A stretch of DNA of 54,526 bases, from positions 1 through 54,526 of the forward strand of contig JAFRQS010000022.1 of the NCBI GenBank assembly GCA_017428495.1. Direction: 5' to 3'. Under the pieces are notes generated by a model. That model was not told the origin of the DNA. It saw only the letters and a list, made by a program, of their open reading frames with translations, and made no database searches. Origin of the DNA: Bacilli bacterium (GTDB lineage: Bacteria > Bacillota_I > Bacilli_A > RF39 > UBA660). Shown in pieces: positions 16,076 through 26,258 of this stretch (the first letter of the stretch is position 1; each line of letters begins with the position of its first letter). The translations under genes and the position numbers were made by a program.

Positions 16076-18187
16076 ATGAATCTAGATACATTAAATGAAA
16101 CTCAAAAGGAAGCAGTATTAACTACTGATGGACCAATTCTTATATTAGCAGGACCAGGTAGTGGAAAGACAAGAGTAATAACATATAAAATTGCTTATTT
16201 ACTAGAGGAAAATAAAGCTAATCCTTGGGAAATACTTGCTATTACATTTACTAATAAAGCAGCTAAAGAAATGAAAGTAAGATTAGAATCTTTAATTAAA
16301 GATGATGTAAGAAGTATGCAAATATCTACATTTCATTCTTTTGGACTTAAAGTTATAAAAGAAAATTATGAATTTTTTAATTTAAATAGTACTTTTACAA
16401 TATTAGATGAACAAGATAGTATTTCAGTAATAAAGAAAATATTAAAAGAAATGAATTTGGATGATAAGATATATAATCCAAGAACTATTAAAAATAAAAT
16501 TAGTAATGCTAAAAATGAATTGTTAAATCCCAAAGCATATAGTGTATTTGCAAGAACAGAGGTAGATAAGAATATTGCAAAGGTATATGAAAAGTATGAT
16601 GATAAATTGAGAAAAAATAGTTCTGTTGATTTTGATGATTTATTATTAATGCCTATAGAGATATTTAAAAAAGATAAAAAAGTATTAGAACATTATCAAA
16701 ATAGATATAAATACGTATTTATAGATGAATACCAAGATACAAATGAAGCACAATATACTCTTAGCAAAATGATAAGTGAAAAATATCATAATATATGTGT
16801 AGTAGGTGATGAATCACAAAGTATATATTCTTGGAGAGGTGCAAATTTTAAAAATATTCTTAATTTTGAAAAAGATTATAATGATGCTAAAGTAATATTA
16901 CTTGAACAAAATTATAGATCCACAAAAAGGATAATAGAAGCAGCTAATAGTGTAATTAAAAATAATAAAGAGAAAAAAGATAAGCACTTGTGGACTGATA
17001 ATGATACTGGTTCTAAAATTAAGTATTTAAGATGTTATGATGAAAAAGATGAAATATATAATATTATTAGTGAAATAAAACAATATAAAGAAGAAGGAAT
17101 ACCTTATAAAGAAATGGTAGTATTATATAGAACTAATGCTCAATCTCAATCAATTGAAAGAGGTTTTATAGAAAATACTATTCCATATAAAGTAGTTGGT
17201 TCTTATGCATATTTCAATAGAAAAGAAATAAAAGATTTAGTAGCATACTTACGTCTTATTAATAATAAAGATGATGATGTAAGTTTACTAAGAGCTATCA
17301 ATGCTCCTAAAAGAGGTATTGGTAATAAAACAATAGAAAAATTAGAAGAAAAAGCAAATAATGAAGATACAAGTATATTCAATGTAATAGATAGTGGTAA
17401 AGAATTAGTATTTAAAAATTTAATATTAGATATTAATGAAAAAATGAAAGATAAATCATTTGTAGATTTAGTAGAACTAGTATTAGATGAATCAGGATTA
17501 AGAAATGAGTATGAATTAGAGAAAACATTAGAAAGTGAAGCAAAATTAGAAAACTTAGAAGAATTTAAATCTATTGCAAAGAATTTTGAAGATTATAATC
17601 CAGGTGCTACATTAGAAGAGTTTTTAATAGAAATATCATTAATTAGTGATGTAAAAGAAACTAAAGATAATGATGAAGTAGTAACTCTTATGACTACTCA
17701 TGCAGTAAAAGGGCTAGAGTTTGATATAGTATTTGTTACAGGATTAGAAGAAGGAATATTCCCACATAGTAATTCAATGTATGAAGAAAGCGAATTAGAA
17801 GAAGAGAGAAGATTATTTTATGTTGCAATAACAAGAGCTAAAAAAGTATTATATTTAACTAATGCAAGAAGTAGAGTAAGATTTGGTAAAATTGAATCTA
17901 ATCCACCAAGTAGATTTATAGATGAAATAAATTCTGATGATATAGAGAAAATGTTTGAAGAAAATAAATCCACTAAAGAAATTAAGATAAATAAAAAAGA
18001 TAATTTTAATGATGAGGAATTAGAAATAAAAGCAGGAGATAAAGTAGAACATAATTCTTATGGTAAAGGAATAGTAGTAACCGTAGATAGAGGTGTTGCT
18101 ACAATAGCATTTGCAAATCCTATAGGAATAAAGAAAATACTTACAACATATAAAGGTTTAAAAAAAATAGGAGGTTTTTATGAATAA
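16076..18187 (+). CDS. pcrA: ATP-dependent DNA helicase PcrA (UvrD/Rep family)
   Basis: This superfamily 1A helicase acts in nucleotide excision repair, replication fork restart and plasmid-type replication. The 703-residue protein has motif Ia/I AGPGSGKTR (about 26-34), the Q-motif LNETQKEAV, motif II DEYQDTNEAQ, motif III GDESQSIYSWRGA, motif IV-V regions, TTHAVKGLEF and the motif VI YVAITRA. A Tudor-like C-terminal domain (about 655-700, GDKVEHNSYGKGIV) is the RNA polymerase-binding part seen in PcrA. AAGGAG lies before ATG. The 3' end overlaps the next gene by 8 bases. Confidence 0.96.
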   Translation: MNLDTLNETQKEAVLTTDGPILILAGPGSGKTRVITYKIAYLLEENKANPWEILAITFTNKAAKEMKVRLESLIKDDVRSMQISTFHSFGLKVIKENYEFFNLNSTFTILDEQDSISVIKKILKEMNLDDKIYNPRTIKNKISNAKNELLNPKAYSVFARTEVDKNIAKVYEKYDDKLRKNSSVDFDDLLLMPIEIFKKDKKVLEHYQNRYKYVFIDEYQDTNEAQYTLSKMISEKYHNICVVGDESQSIYSWRGANFKNILNFEKDYNDAKVILLEQNYRSTKRIIEAANSVIKNNKEKKDKHLWTDNDTGSKIKYLRCYDEKDEIYNIISEIKQYKEEGIPYKEMVVLYRTNAQSQSIERGFIENTIPYKVVGSYAYFNRKEIKDLVAYLRLINNKDDDVSLLRAINAPKRGIGNKTIEKLEEKANNEDTSIFNVIDSGKELVFKNLILDINEKMKDKSFVDLVELVLDESGLRNEYELEKTLESEAKLENLEEFKSIAKNFEDYNPGATLEEFLIEISLISDVKETKDNDEVVTLMTTHAVKGLEFDIVFVTGLEEGIFPHSNSMYEESELEEERRLFYVAITRAKKVLYLTNARSRVRFGKIESNPPSRFIDEINSDDIEKMFEENKSTKEIKINKKDNFNDEELEIKAGDKVEHNSYGKGIVVTVDRGVATIAFANPIGIKKILTTYKGLKKIGGFYE

Positions 18188-19073
18188 AACATTACTAATA
18201 CTTGCAGCAGGTATGGGAAGTAGATATGGAGGATTAAAACAAATTGAGCCAGTTGGACCATTTGGTGAATTTATAATTGATTATTCAATATATGATGCAA
18301 TAAAAGCGGGTTTTAATAAGGTAGTATTTATTATTAAAGAAGAAAATTATGATTTATTTAGGGAAACTGTTGGTAAAAGAATAGAATCTAAAGTAAAGGT
18401 AGAATATGTATTCCAAAATTTAGATAATTTGCCAAAAGGTTATACAATACCAGAAGAAAGAGTTAAACCACTTGGTACAGCGCAAGCGGTTTTATGTGCT
18501 AAAAATGTTATTAGTGAACCATTTGTAATGATTAATTCAGATGATTCCTATGGATATGATGCTTATAAATCTATAAGTGAGTTTATTGATAATGGCAATC
18601 AATTTGGTTTAGTAGGTTATAATGTAATAAATACATTAACTGAAAATGGTTCTGTAAAAAGGGGAGTATGTTTTACAAAAAATAATAAACTTGAAAATTT
18701 AATAGAAAGTAAAGTTGAAAAGAAAAATGGTATTATAGTATGTGAACCAATAAATGGCGGGGAACCTTTTACTATAAGTGATGATACAAAAGTATCGATG
18801 AATATGATTGCATTTACGCCTAGAATATTTGATTATATAGAAAAGAATTTTCCTAAATTCTTAGATTCAAATAAAGACAATATATTGAAATGTGAATACT
18901 TAATACCAGATGTGTTAGCACTTGGTATTAAAGAAAATTTTTGTGATGTAACAGTAGTAAGTACAACTAGTAAATGGGTAGGAGTTACATATAAAGAAGA
19001 TAAAGATAGTGTTGTAAACTATATAAATGTATTAATACAAAATGGTGAATATCCAAGTAATTTATGGAATTAA
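18180..19073 (+). CDS. Sugar nucleotidyltransferase family protein (NTP_transferase fold)
   Basis: The 297-residue protein opens with LILAAGMGSRYGGLKQ, the GxGxR nucleotide-binding signature of sugar-1-phosphate nucleotidyltransferases. It has a metal-site NSDDSYGYDAY (about 120-130) and PLGTAQAVLCA (about 97-107). Such enzymes make NDP-sugars, but this subfamily is not as closely defined as GalU or RmlA, so the sugar and nucleotide are not assigned. It overlaps pcrA by 8 bases, sharing a GGAGG site inside the pcrA end, so the two are translated together. A terminator follows. Confidence 0.85.
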   Translation: MNKTLLILAAGMGSRYGGLKQIEPVGPFGEFIIDYSIYDAIKAGFNKVVFIIKEENYDLFRETVGKRIESKVKVEYVFQNLDNLPKGYTIPEERVKPLGTAQAVLCAKNVISEPFVMINSDDSYGYDAYKSISEFIDNGNQFGLVGYNVINTLTENGSVKRGVCFTKNNKLENLIESKVEKKNGIIVCEPINGGEPFTISDDTKVSMNMIAFTPRIFDYIEKNFPKFLDSNKDNILKCEYLIPDVLALGIKENFCDVTVVSTTSKWVGVTYKEDKDSVVNYINVLIQNGEYPSNLWN

Positions 19074-19097
19074 TAAAAATAAGTATTTATTAAAAAT

Positions 19098-19141
19098 AAA
19101 AGTACAAATAATAGAAATTGCTCTAGCATTTGTACTTTTTT
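19098..19141 (+). terminator. Terminator after the nucleotidyltransferase gene
   Basis: A perfect 12-bp stem (19098-19109 with 19128-19139) with an 18-base loop leads into a T-run. It isolates the small-peptide locus that follows from upstream transcription. Confidence 0.8.
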
Positions 19142-19177
19142 GTATTTAAAATTTAATTAAAATATCATTTTTGTAAT

Positions 19178-19206
19178 TTGATACTATTATATAAATTTGA
19201 TATATT
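19178..19206 (+). promoter_or_regulatory. Promoter TTGATA-N17-TATATT of the candidate toxin mRNA
   Basis: TTGATA (19178-19183), 17 bases, TATATT (19201-19206). The predicted start is the G at 19213, so the RNA would begin GGATACATT, exactly the sequence predicted for the 5' end of the convergent RNA. Confidence 0.65.
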
Positions 19207-19230
19207 GCAATTGGATACATTAATCAGATG

Positions 19231-19259
19231 CACCTTTCATTCTAGATAGAAGGGAGGTG
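19231..19259 (+). promoter_or_regulatory. 5' UTR hairpin that hides the ribosome site of the small peptide
   Basis: CACCT (19231-19235) pairs with AGGTG (19255-19259), TTC with GGG (two G-U pairs and one G-C), and TTCT with AGAA across loop AGAT, with one bulged A at 19239. The right arm contains the whole GGGAGGTG ribosome site, so folding would block translation of the ATG at 19265. Confidence 0.6.
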
Positions 19260-19264
19260 AACTT

Positions 19265-19342
19265 ATGACTAAAAGAGAAAATTCTCTATTACTCATAATA
19301 ATCCTTTTATTTTTCATAATAATCACCTTATTATATAAATAA
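19265..19342 (+). CDS. Small hydrophobic peptide, 25 aa, candidate type I toxin
   Basis: The reading frame has 25 codons, from ATG 19265 to TAA 19340-19342. It has a very strong GGGAGGTGA ribosome site seven bases upstream. The peptide begins MTKREN, followed by an uninterrupted stretch of Leu, Ile and Phe (about residues 8-23) and a C-terminal Tyr-Lys. One charged end and one membrane-spanning segment are typical of type I toxins such as those of the Fst/Ldr, TxpA or Ibs groups, but I see no sequence match to a named family. It has its own promoter, a ribosome-site hairpin and a convergent antisense RNA. The function is inferred from this layout only. It could instead be a small membrane protein that acts as a regulator. 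Confidence 0.65.
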   Translation: MTKRENSLLLIIILLFFIIITLLYK

Positions 19343-19375
19343 AAAAAGCATCTGATTCATTGTGAATCGGATGCT
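19340..19375 (-). terminator. Intrinsic terminator of the minus-strand RNA
   Basis: A 13-bp stem with one G-U pair and a 3-base loop (19347-19359 with 19363-19375) is followed, on the minus strand only, by seven T residues (plus A 19341-19347). On the plus strand there is no T-run, so it ends only the minus-strand RNA. Confidence 0.75.
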
Positions 19376-19414
19376 CACCCATAAGGTACATCTGAGTTAC
19401 AATCAAATGTATCC
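19340..19414 (-). ncRNA. Candidate antisense RNA (type I antitoxin), about 75 nt
   Basis: A minus-strand RNA is predicted between the promoter at 19421-19449 and the terminator at 19340-19375, starting near G 19414 with GGATACATT. It contains no ribosome site and no convincing reading frame. It converges on the small-peptide gene and is fully complementary to its 3' untranslated region if that mRNA reads through. It also carries GGTGAGCATCCGATT, which can pair imperfectly with the mRNA 5' end (AATCAGATGCACC, 19222-19234). Confidence 0.6.
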
Positions 19415-19420
19415 ATTTTT

Positions 19421-19449
19421 AATTTAACATTAAAATTACTACTTGTCAA
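19421..19449 (-). promoter_or_regulatory. Minus-strand promoter TTGACA-N17-TAAATT of the antisense RNA
   Basis: On the minus strand a consensus TTGACA (plus 19444-19449) is followed by exactly 17 bases and TAAATT (plus 19421-19426). No minus-strand gene lies downstream, so the product should be the short RNA ending near 19340. Confidence 0.65.
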
Positions 19450-19483
19450 ATGTATTTATATTACAATAAATATGTTATAATAA

Positions 19484-21484
<2,001 letters not shown>

Positions 21485-21492
21485 GGTGTAAT

Positions 21493-22497
21493 ATGAAAGT
21501 ATTAGTAACAGGTGGTACAGGATATATTGGGAGTCATACTTGTGTAGAATTATTAAATGAAGGTTATGATGTAATAATAATTGATAACTTGGTTAATAGT
21601 AAAAAAGAAGTTGTTGATAAAATAGAGACTATAACTGGTAAGAAAGTAAAATTTTATGAAAATGATTGCTGTGATAAAGAAGCTTTAAGAAGAATATTTA
21701 AAGAAAATGATCATATAGATGCAGTACTTCATTTTGCGGGATTGAAAGCAGTAGGAGAATCTGTACAATTGCCTATTAAGTATTATGAAAATAATTTAGG
21801 AAGTACATTATCATTAGTAAGTGTAATGAAAGAATTTAATTGTAATAAGATAGTATTTAGTAGTAGTGCTACTGTATATGGAGATCCTGAAGAATTACCT
21901 ATTACAGAATTAGCAACTGTAGGAGGTACTACTAATCCATATGGTACAACTAAATATTTTATAGAAAGAATATTAAAAGATGTATCAATTGCAAATAAAG
22001 ATTTTAGTGTTGTGTTACTTAGATATTTTAATCCGATAGGAGCACATGAATCAGGATTAATTGGTGAAAATCCAAACGGTATTCCAAATAATTTGATGCC
22101 ATATATAATAAAGGTAGCTACTAAAGAATTACCAATACTTAATGTATTCGGTAATGATTATGATACTAAAGATGGAACCGGTGTAAGAGATTATATACAT
22201 GTTGTAGATTTAGCAAAAGGCCATATAAAAGCATTAGAAAAAGCAAATAAAACAGTAGGTGTAAATATATATAATTTAGGAACTGGTTGTGGTTATAGTG
22301 TATTAGAATTAATAAATACTTTTGAAAAAGTAAATAATGTTAAAATAAATTATAAAATAGTTGATAGAAGACCAGGAGATATTGCAACATGTTATGCAGA
22401 TCCTAAAAAAGCATATGAAGAACTAGGATGGAAAGCAGAAAAATATATAGAAGATATGTGTAAAGATGCGTATAATTTTGTATTGAAAAATCAGTAA
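21493..22497 (+). CDS. galE: UDP-glucose 4-epimerase GalE
   Basis: GalE interconverts UDP-glucose and UDP-galactose, feeding galactose into surface polymers. The 334-residue short-chain dehydrogenase has the NAD-binding TGGTGYIGSH (about 6-15), the catalytic Ser of FSSSATVYG, the Tyr/Lys pair in YGTTKYF, and the RYFNPIGAH and VRDYIHVVDLA blocks typical of GalE. The ATG at 21481 overlaps the ligA stop but lacks a site; ATG 21493 after GAGGTG is preferred. It follows ligA directly and leads into the polysaccharide region. Confidence 0.95.
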   Translation: MKVLVTGGTGYIGSHTCVELLNEGYDVIIIDNLVNSKKEVVDKIETITGKKVKFYENDCCDKEALRRIFKENDHIDAVLHFAGLKAVGESVQLPIKYYENNLGSTLSLVSVMKEFNCNKIVFSSSATVYGDPEELPITELATVGGTTNPYGTTKYFIERILKDVSIANKDFSVVLLRYFNPIGAHESGLIGENPNGIPNNLMPYIIKVATKELPILNVFGNDYDTKDGTGVRDYIHVVDLAKGHIKALEKANKTVGVNIYNLGTGCGYSVLELINTFEKVNNVKINYKIVDRRPGDIATCYADPKKAYEELGWKAEKYIEDMCKDAYNFVLKNQ

Positions 22498-22544
22498 CAA
22501 TAAATATTTTGTTATACTTAGTTAGTAATATTCGAGGAGTAATA

Positions 22545-23630
22545 ATGAAGTACAAAAAGAAGTATGAAAAAAGTAAAAAAATAATAGGAATATTAATCAC
22601 TGTAATAGTATTATTGACTATATTTATTATATTTCTATATACACATAATCATATATTTTTAGATAATAAAGTATTTGTAAAAAAGGTTAATAAGAAAAAA
22701 GTAGAAGTTGTTGAATATTATCATAATGCAGCTCAAAAGTTAGAGTTAAAAAGTGCATATGGCGATAATGACGCATTTCATCCTAAAGTTATAAGTTTTA
22801 AAAAGAAATGGAATGGTTATAAGTATTGGATGGTATTTTCACCATATCCAAGAGGTAATGATGGTAAAGAAAATCCACATATTAAAGTTAGTAATGATTT
22901 AATTAATTGGACTGAACCGGTTGGGTTTAAAAATCCATTGGATGGTAGGCCAACTAATTATAGAATGGGAGTTAATTATAATTCAGATCCACATCTTGTA
23001 TATAATTATGATACAGATACATTGGAGTGTTACTATAGATATGTAAATGATTCGAATGATAAAGTAATTATTTATAGAAAAACAACTAAAGATGGAGTAA
23101 ATTGGTCTAAAAAAGAAGAAATAATATCAGCAAGAAGAAGTAAAAAAGATTATTTATCTCCAGCCATTATTTATGAAGATGGTATATATAAAATGTGGTC
23201 AGTAGATAGAGATAGAAAAGTTAAATATATGGAAAGCGTCGATGGATATAAATATTCTAATGAAAGAACCATAAGTTTAAAATATCAATTATCTACATTA
23301 AAAAATTGGCATTTAGATGTTATTCATACTGATAAAGGTTATGAAATGATAGTAGTAGCATATACATCTTGGGAAGATAGATTGTCGATGAATTTATATT
23401 ATTTTAAATCTAATGATAATATTAATTATGATGAAGGAATAGCTATATTAAGGCCTTCAATTAGTTCATGGGATAATAAAGGAATATATAGAAGTAGTAT
23501 ATTGTATGAAGATGGAATGTATTATGTATTTTATTCTGCTATGTCTAGAAAAATGGGAAGAGGAATAGGTATAGCATATGGAGAAGATATTAGTAATTTA
23601 AAGGGTTTAAATTTAAAGGAAGAAAAATAA
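22545..23630 (+). CDS. Membrane-anchored five-bladed beta-propeller protein, glycoside hydrolase-like
   Basis: The 361-residue protein has a Lys-rich start, one membrane helix (about 13-33) and an outer domain. That domain has repeated blade motifs typical of GH43/GH32/GH130-like propellers: NDAFHPKVI, YWMVFSPYP, NSDPHLVYN, SPAIIYEDGIYKMWS, WHLDVIHTD and YRSSILYEDGMYYVFYSA. Several Asp/Glu residues sit at blade starts where catalytic acids would be, but I cannot assign the catalytic set. It lies after galE and before tagO and may trim or bind surface polysaccharide. GAGGAG precedes ATG 22545; an earlier in-frame ATG (22509) covers the promoter region and is rejected. Confidence 0.75.
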   Translation: MKYKKKYEKSKKIIGILITVIVLLTIFIIFLYTHNHIFLDNKVFVKKVNKKKVEVVEYYHNAAQKLELKSAYGDNDAFHPKVISFKKKWNGYKYWMVFSPYPRGNDGKENPHIKVSNDLINWTEPVGFKNPLDGRPTNYRMGVNYNSDPHLVYNYDTDTLECYYRYVNDSNDKVIIYRKTTKDGVNWSKKEEIISARRSKKDYLSPAIIYEDGIYKMWSVDRDRKVKYMESVDGYKYSNERTISLKYQLSTLKNWHLDVIHTDKGYEMIVVAYTSWEDRLSMNLYYFKSNDNINYDEGIAILRPSISSWDNKGIYRSSILYEDGMYYVFYSAMSRKMGRGIGIAYGEDISNLKGLNLKEEK

Positions 23631-23631
23631 T

Positions 23632-23661
23632 AAAAAGAGGTAGATAATACCTCTTTTTTTT
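23632..23661 (+). terminator. Rho-independent terminator
   Basis: A perfect 11-bp stem (23632-23642 with 23648-23658, loop GATAA) with a T-run ends the ligA-galE-propeller stretch before tagO. Confidence 0.85.
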
Positions 23662-23695
23662 GTTATAATTAATGTTGAAAGTTTGAAGTGAGAAT

Positions 23696-24781
23696 ATGAA
23701 TATAGAGTTGATAACAAAGATTGCATTAATGGTTTTAGTGCCCTTTGCATTTGTAGCATTAACTATGCCTTATATATCAAAACTTGCAAAAGCTATAGGC
23801 GCTGTAGATATACCAGGTGGAAGACATATACATACTGTACCTACACCTAGATTAGGTGGATTAGGAGTATTTGCTGGATTTATACTTGGATATATGCTTT
23901 TCGGGCATCAAAGTGCTCAAATGAATTCGGTATTAATAGGAAGTTTTATAATTATTATTACTGGTATTATGGATGATATTGCAGAATTACCTGTAAAATC
24001 TAAATTACTAGGTCAAACTTTAGCAGCATGTATAATAACTTTTTATGGTGGAATTCTTCTTAAAGATGTTAGTGCATTTGGTATATATTTAGATTTTGGT
24101 TATTTTTCATACCCACTTACAATTTTCTTTATTCTAGGTTGTATAAATTGTATTAATTTAATAGATGGATTAGATGGATTATCTGGTGGAATAAGTGCTA
24201 TATACTTTATAACAATAGGTATAATTGCATCTATACAAAATAAATTTGGATTAGAATTTGTATTATCATTTATTATGTTAGGATCTACTTTAGGATTCTT
24301 AGTACATAATTTTAATCCTGCAAAAATATTTGCAGGAGATACTGGTAGTATGTTCTTTGGATTTATAATAGCTGTTATAGCATTGTTAGGATTTAAAAAT
24401 GTAACTATGACATCATTAATAGTACCTTTATTAGTACTTGCAATACCAATACTTGACACTATATTTGCAATAATAAGAAGAGCATTAAAAGGAGAATCTA
24501 TTGCTAAAGCAGATAAATTCCATATACATCATCAATTATTAAATAAGAAATTTACAGTAAAACAAACAGTATTAATAATTTATTTAGTTGATATATTATT
24601 TGCTGTTGCATCAATTATATATATATTAAAAGATAGATATTTAGGTTATATAATATATGGAATACTATTAGCAATAGTAATAGTATTTATAATGAACACT
24701 AGTATAGTTTATGATTGGGATACTTTAAAGAATAATGGGAAGGACGAAAAAAAAGATGAGAACAAAGAAGAGTATTTATAA
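23696..24781 (+). CDS. tagO: Undecaprenyl-phosphate sugar-1-phosphate transferase, TagO/WecA family
   Basis: This polytopic membrane enzyme transfers a HexNAc-1-phosphate, usually GlcNAc-1-P, from its UDP-sugar to undecaprenyl phosphate. That is the first lipid-linked step of wall teichoic acid and many capsules. The 361-residue protein shows the family's MDDIAELP aspartate pair, NLIDGLDGLSGG (about 154-165), FAGDTGSMFFGF and the HIHHQLL motif (about 278-284) that marks WecA/TagO rather than MraY. About ten membrane helices are visible. It opens the polysaccharide operon. The TATAAT at 23664-23669 just after the terminator may be its -10. Confidence 0.93.
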   Translation: MNIELITKIALMVLVPFAFVALTMPYISKLAKAIGAVDIPGGRHIHTVPTPRLGGLGVFAGFILGYMLFGHQSAQMNSVLIGSFIIIITGIMDDIAELPVKSKLLGQTLAACIITFYGGILLKDVSAFGIYLDFGYFSYPLTIFFILGCINCINLIDGLDGLSGGISAIYFITIGIIASIQNKFGLEFVLSFIMLGSTLGFLVHNFNPAKIFAGDTGSMFFGFIIAVIALLGFKNVTMTSLIVPLLVLAIPILDTIFAIIRRALKGESIAKADKFHIHHQLLNKKFTVKQTVLIIYLVDILFAVASIIYILKDRYLGYIIYGILLAIVIVFIMNTSIVYDWDTLKNNGKDEKKDENKEEYL

Positions 24782-26258
24782 TTTTATTAGTGATGCACTT
24801 CCTTTTCTAATACTTGGAATATTAAGTTTTCTAAGGATAAGGTACATTATCAAATTTTATGGTGAAGATGTAAATGGGTATGTTCAATTAATTACCCAAG
24901 TTTTTTCTTATCTTGCCTTAGCAGAAGCTGGTTTTGGTACAGCAGTAATATATAAGTTATATAAACCCCTTGCGGATAAAGATCATGAAGAAGTGTCATC
25001 AATTGTAGTGGGTTCTAAGATAATATTTAAGAAAATAGCATTAGTAATGGGAATTGGAAGTATAATATGCTCTGTACTTATACCATTATTTATAAATAAG
25101 GGAACTCTATCAATTACATTCATTGTGTTATTATTCTTATTAAGCTTTGGTCACTATTTATTGGAATATTTTTTAATATATCCATACACATCATTATTGC
25201 AATCAGACCAAAATCAATATGTATCTAATTTGTATAGGAATGCAACAAAAATCTTATTTGGAATATTAGAGCTATATTTAATGAGTCTAAAAATAAGCTT
25301 ACTACTAATAGTGTGTATCAATGCAGTATTCACAATAATATATATTTTATGTGTGATGAAAAAAATAAAAAAATTATATCCTTGGTTAGATGAAAATGCA
25401 GTTCCAGATACAACAGCATTTAAAATGACTAAAGATGTAATTGTACATAGAATAAGTAGTTTAGTTTTTACTAAGACAGATCCAATAATATTATCGAGGT
25501 ATAGTCTGGGATATGTATCTATTTATTCTGCATATAACTATATTCTTGACTTTTTAACTACTATTGTAAGTAAACTATATAATGCACTTAGAGCAAGTTA
25601 TTGTAATATCGTAGCACTAGGTCAAACTGAAGATAAAAAGTATTTTAGAATGTTTTTATCATTTTCGTTTTTTATTGCAACATTTTGTGGTATTACTTTT
25701 TTTACAACGACGAATATATTTGTAGGACAAATTTGGTTAAATAAATCCAACGTACTTGAAGCATCAGTTGTATTATTGTTTTCAATAATAATGTATGGAA
25801 GGATAGTAATAAATCCAATATATGTTGCAAGGGATTCAAAAGGATTATATAAAGAAACAAAGAGTTTCACTGTTATACAGGCGATTACTAATATAATATT
25901 ATCACTAATATTAGTAAGAAAATATGAAATATTTGGAGTATTACTTGCAACAGTGATTTCTCAGTACTTGATATTAATCCCATGTAATGTGCGTGTAGTA
26001 TATAAAGATGTATTTAATGAAAAAATATGGAGTTTTACATATAAATTTTTAATAAGTATTGGAATGCTAATAATCTTATATTTTGCTGATACTTGCATAT
26101 TGAATATGTTCACACTATTAACTAAAACTGACGCATTATTAGCTATGTCCACGGTATGCGTCTCTAATCTTGTGCTTGTTTGCGTTTTGTATTATATATT
26201 TGATATAGATTTTAAGTTGTTAATGTCTACAGTTTTAAGAAAGATGAGGAAGCAATAA
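24756..26258 (+). CDS. Polysaccharide (lipid-linked oligosaccharide) flippase, Wzx/MATE-like
   Basis: The product is a large membrane protein of about 500 residues with around 12-14 hydrophobic helices and little else. The N-terminal stretch VNGYVQLITQVFSYLALAEAGFGTAVIYKLYKPLADKD is typical of polysaccharide transporters that flip undecaprenyl-linked repeat units across the membrane. It overlaps the tagO 3' end by about 25 bases in another frame. ATG 24735 is also in frame; ATG 24756 has AAGGA 11 bases upstream and is slightly favoured, so the start is uncertain. The next gene begins in its stop (TAATG). Confidence 0.85.
   Translation: MRTKKSIYNFISDALPFLILGILSFLRIRYIIKFYGEDVNGYVQLITQVFSYLALAEAGFGTAVIYKLYKPLADKDHEEVSSIVVGSKIIFKKIALVMGIGSIICSVLIPLFINKGTLSITFIVLLFLLSFGHYLLEYFLIYPYTSLLQSDQNQYVSNLYRNATKILFGILELYLMSLKISLLLIVCINAVFTIIYILCVMKKIKKLYPWLDENAVPDTTAFKMTKDVIVHRISSLVFTKTDPIILSRYSLGYVSIYSAYNYILDFLTTIVSKLYNALRASYCNIVALGQTEDKKYFRMFLSFSFFIATFCGITFFTTTNIFVGQIWLNKSNVLEASVVLLFSIIMYGRIVINPIYVARDSKGLYKETKSFTVIQAITNIILSLILVRKYEIFGVLLATVISQYLILIPCNVRVVYKDVFNEKIWSFTYKFLISIGMLIILYFADTCILNMFTLLTKTDALLAMSTVCVSNLVLVCVLYYIFDIDFKLLMSTVLRKMRKQ

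Larger units (their letters stand above)
19213..19414. repeat. Imperfect inverted repeat bounding the candidate toxin-antitoxin locus
   Basis: The left end GGATACATT (19213-19221) is the exact reverse complement of the right end AATGTATCC (19406-19414). Further in, TCAGATGCACCTT (19225-19237) matches the reverse complement of AAGGTACATCTGA (19383-19395) at 12 of 13 positions. A third copy of the motif lies in the central hairpin: AATCAGATGC (19222-19231) is perfectly complementary to GCATCTGATT (19348-19357). The ends coincide with the predicted transcription starts on the two strands. Confidence 0.75.

Noticed and set aside
19343..19395. Short minus-strand reading frame inside the antisense RNA (starting at an ATG in CAGATGTACC)
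   Set aside because: There is no ribosome site, and it runs through the terminator hairpin and T-run.
22494..22516. Terminator after galE (TAACAA/TTGTTA)
   Set aside because: The stem is only 6 bp, with no T-run after it, and it overlaps a possible -10 box.
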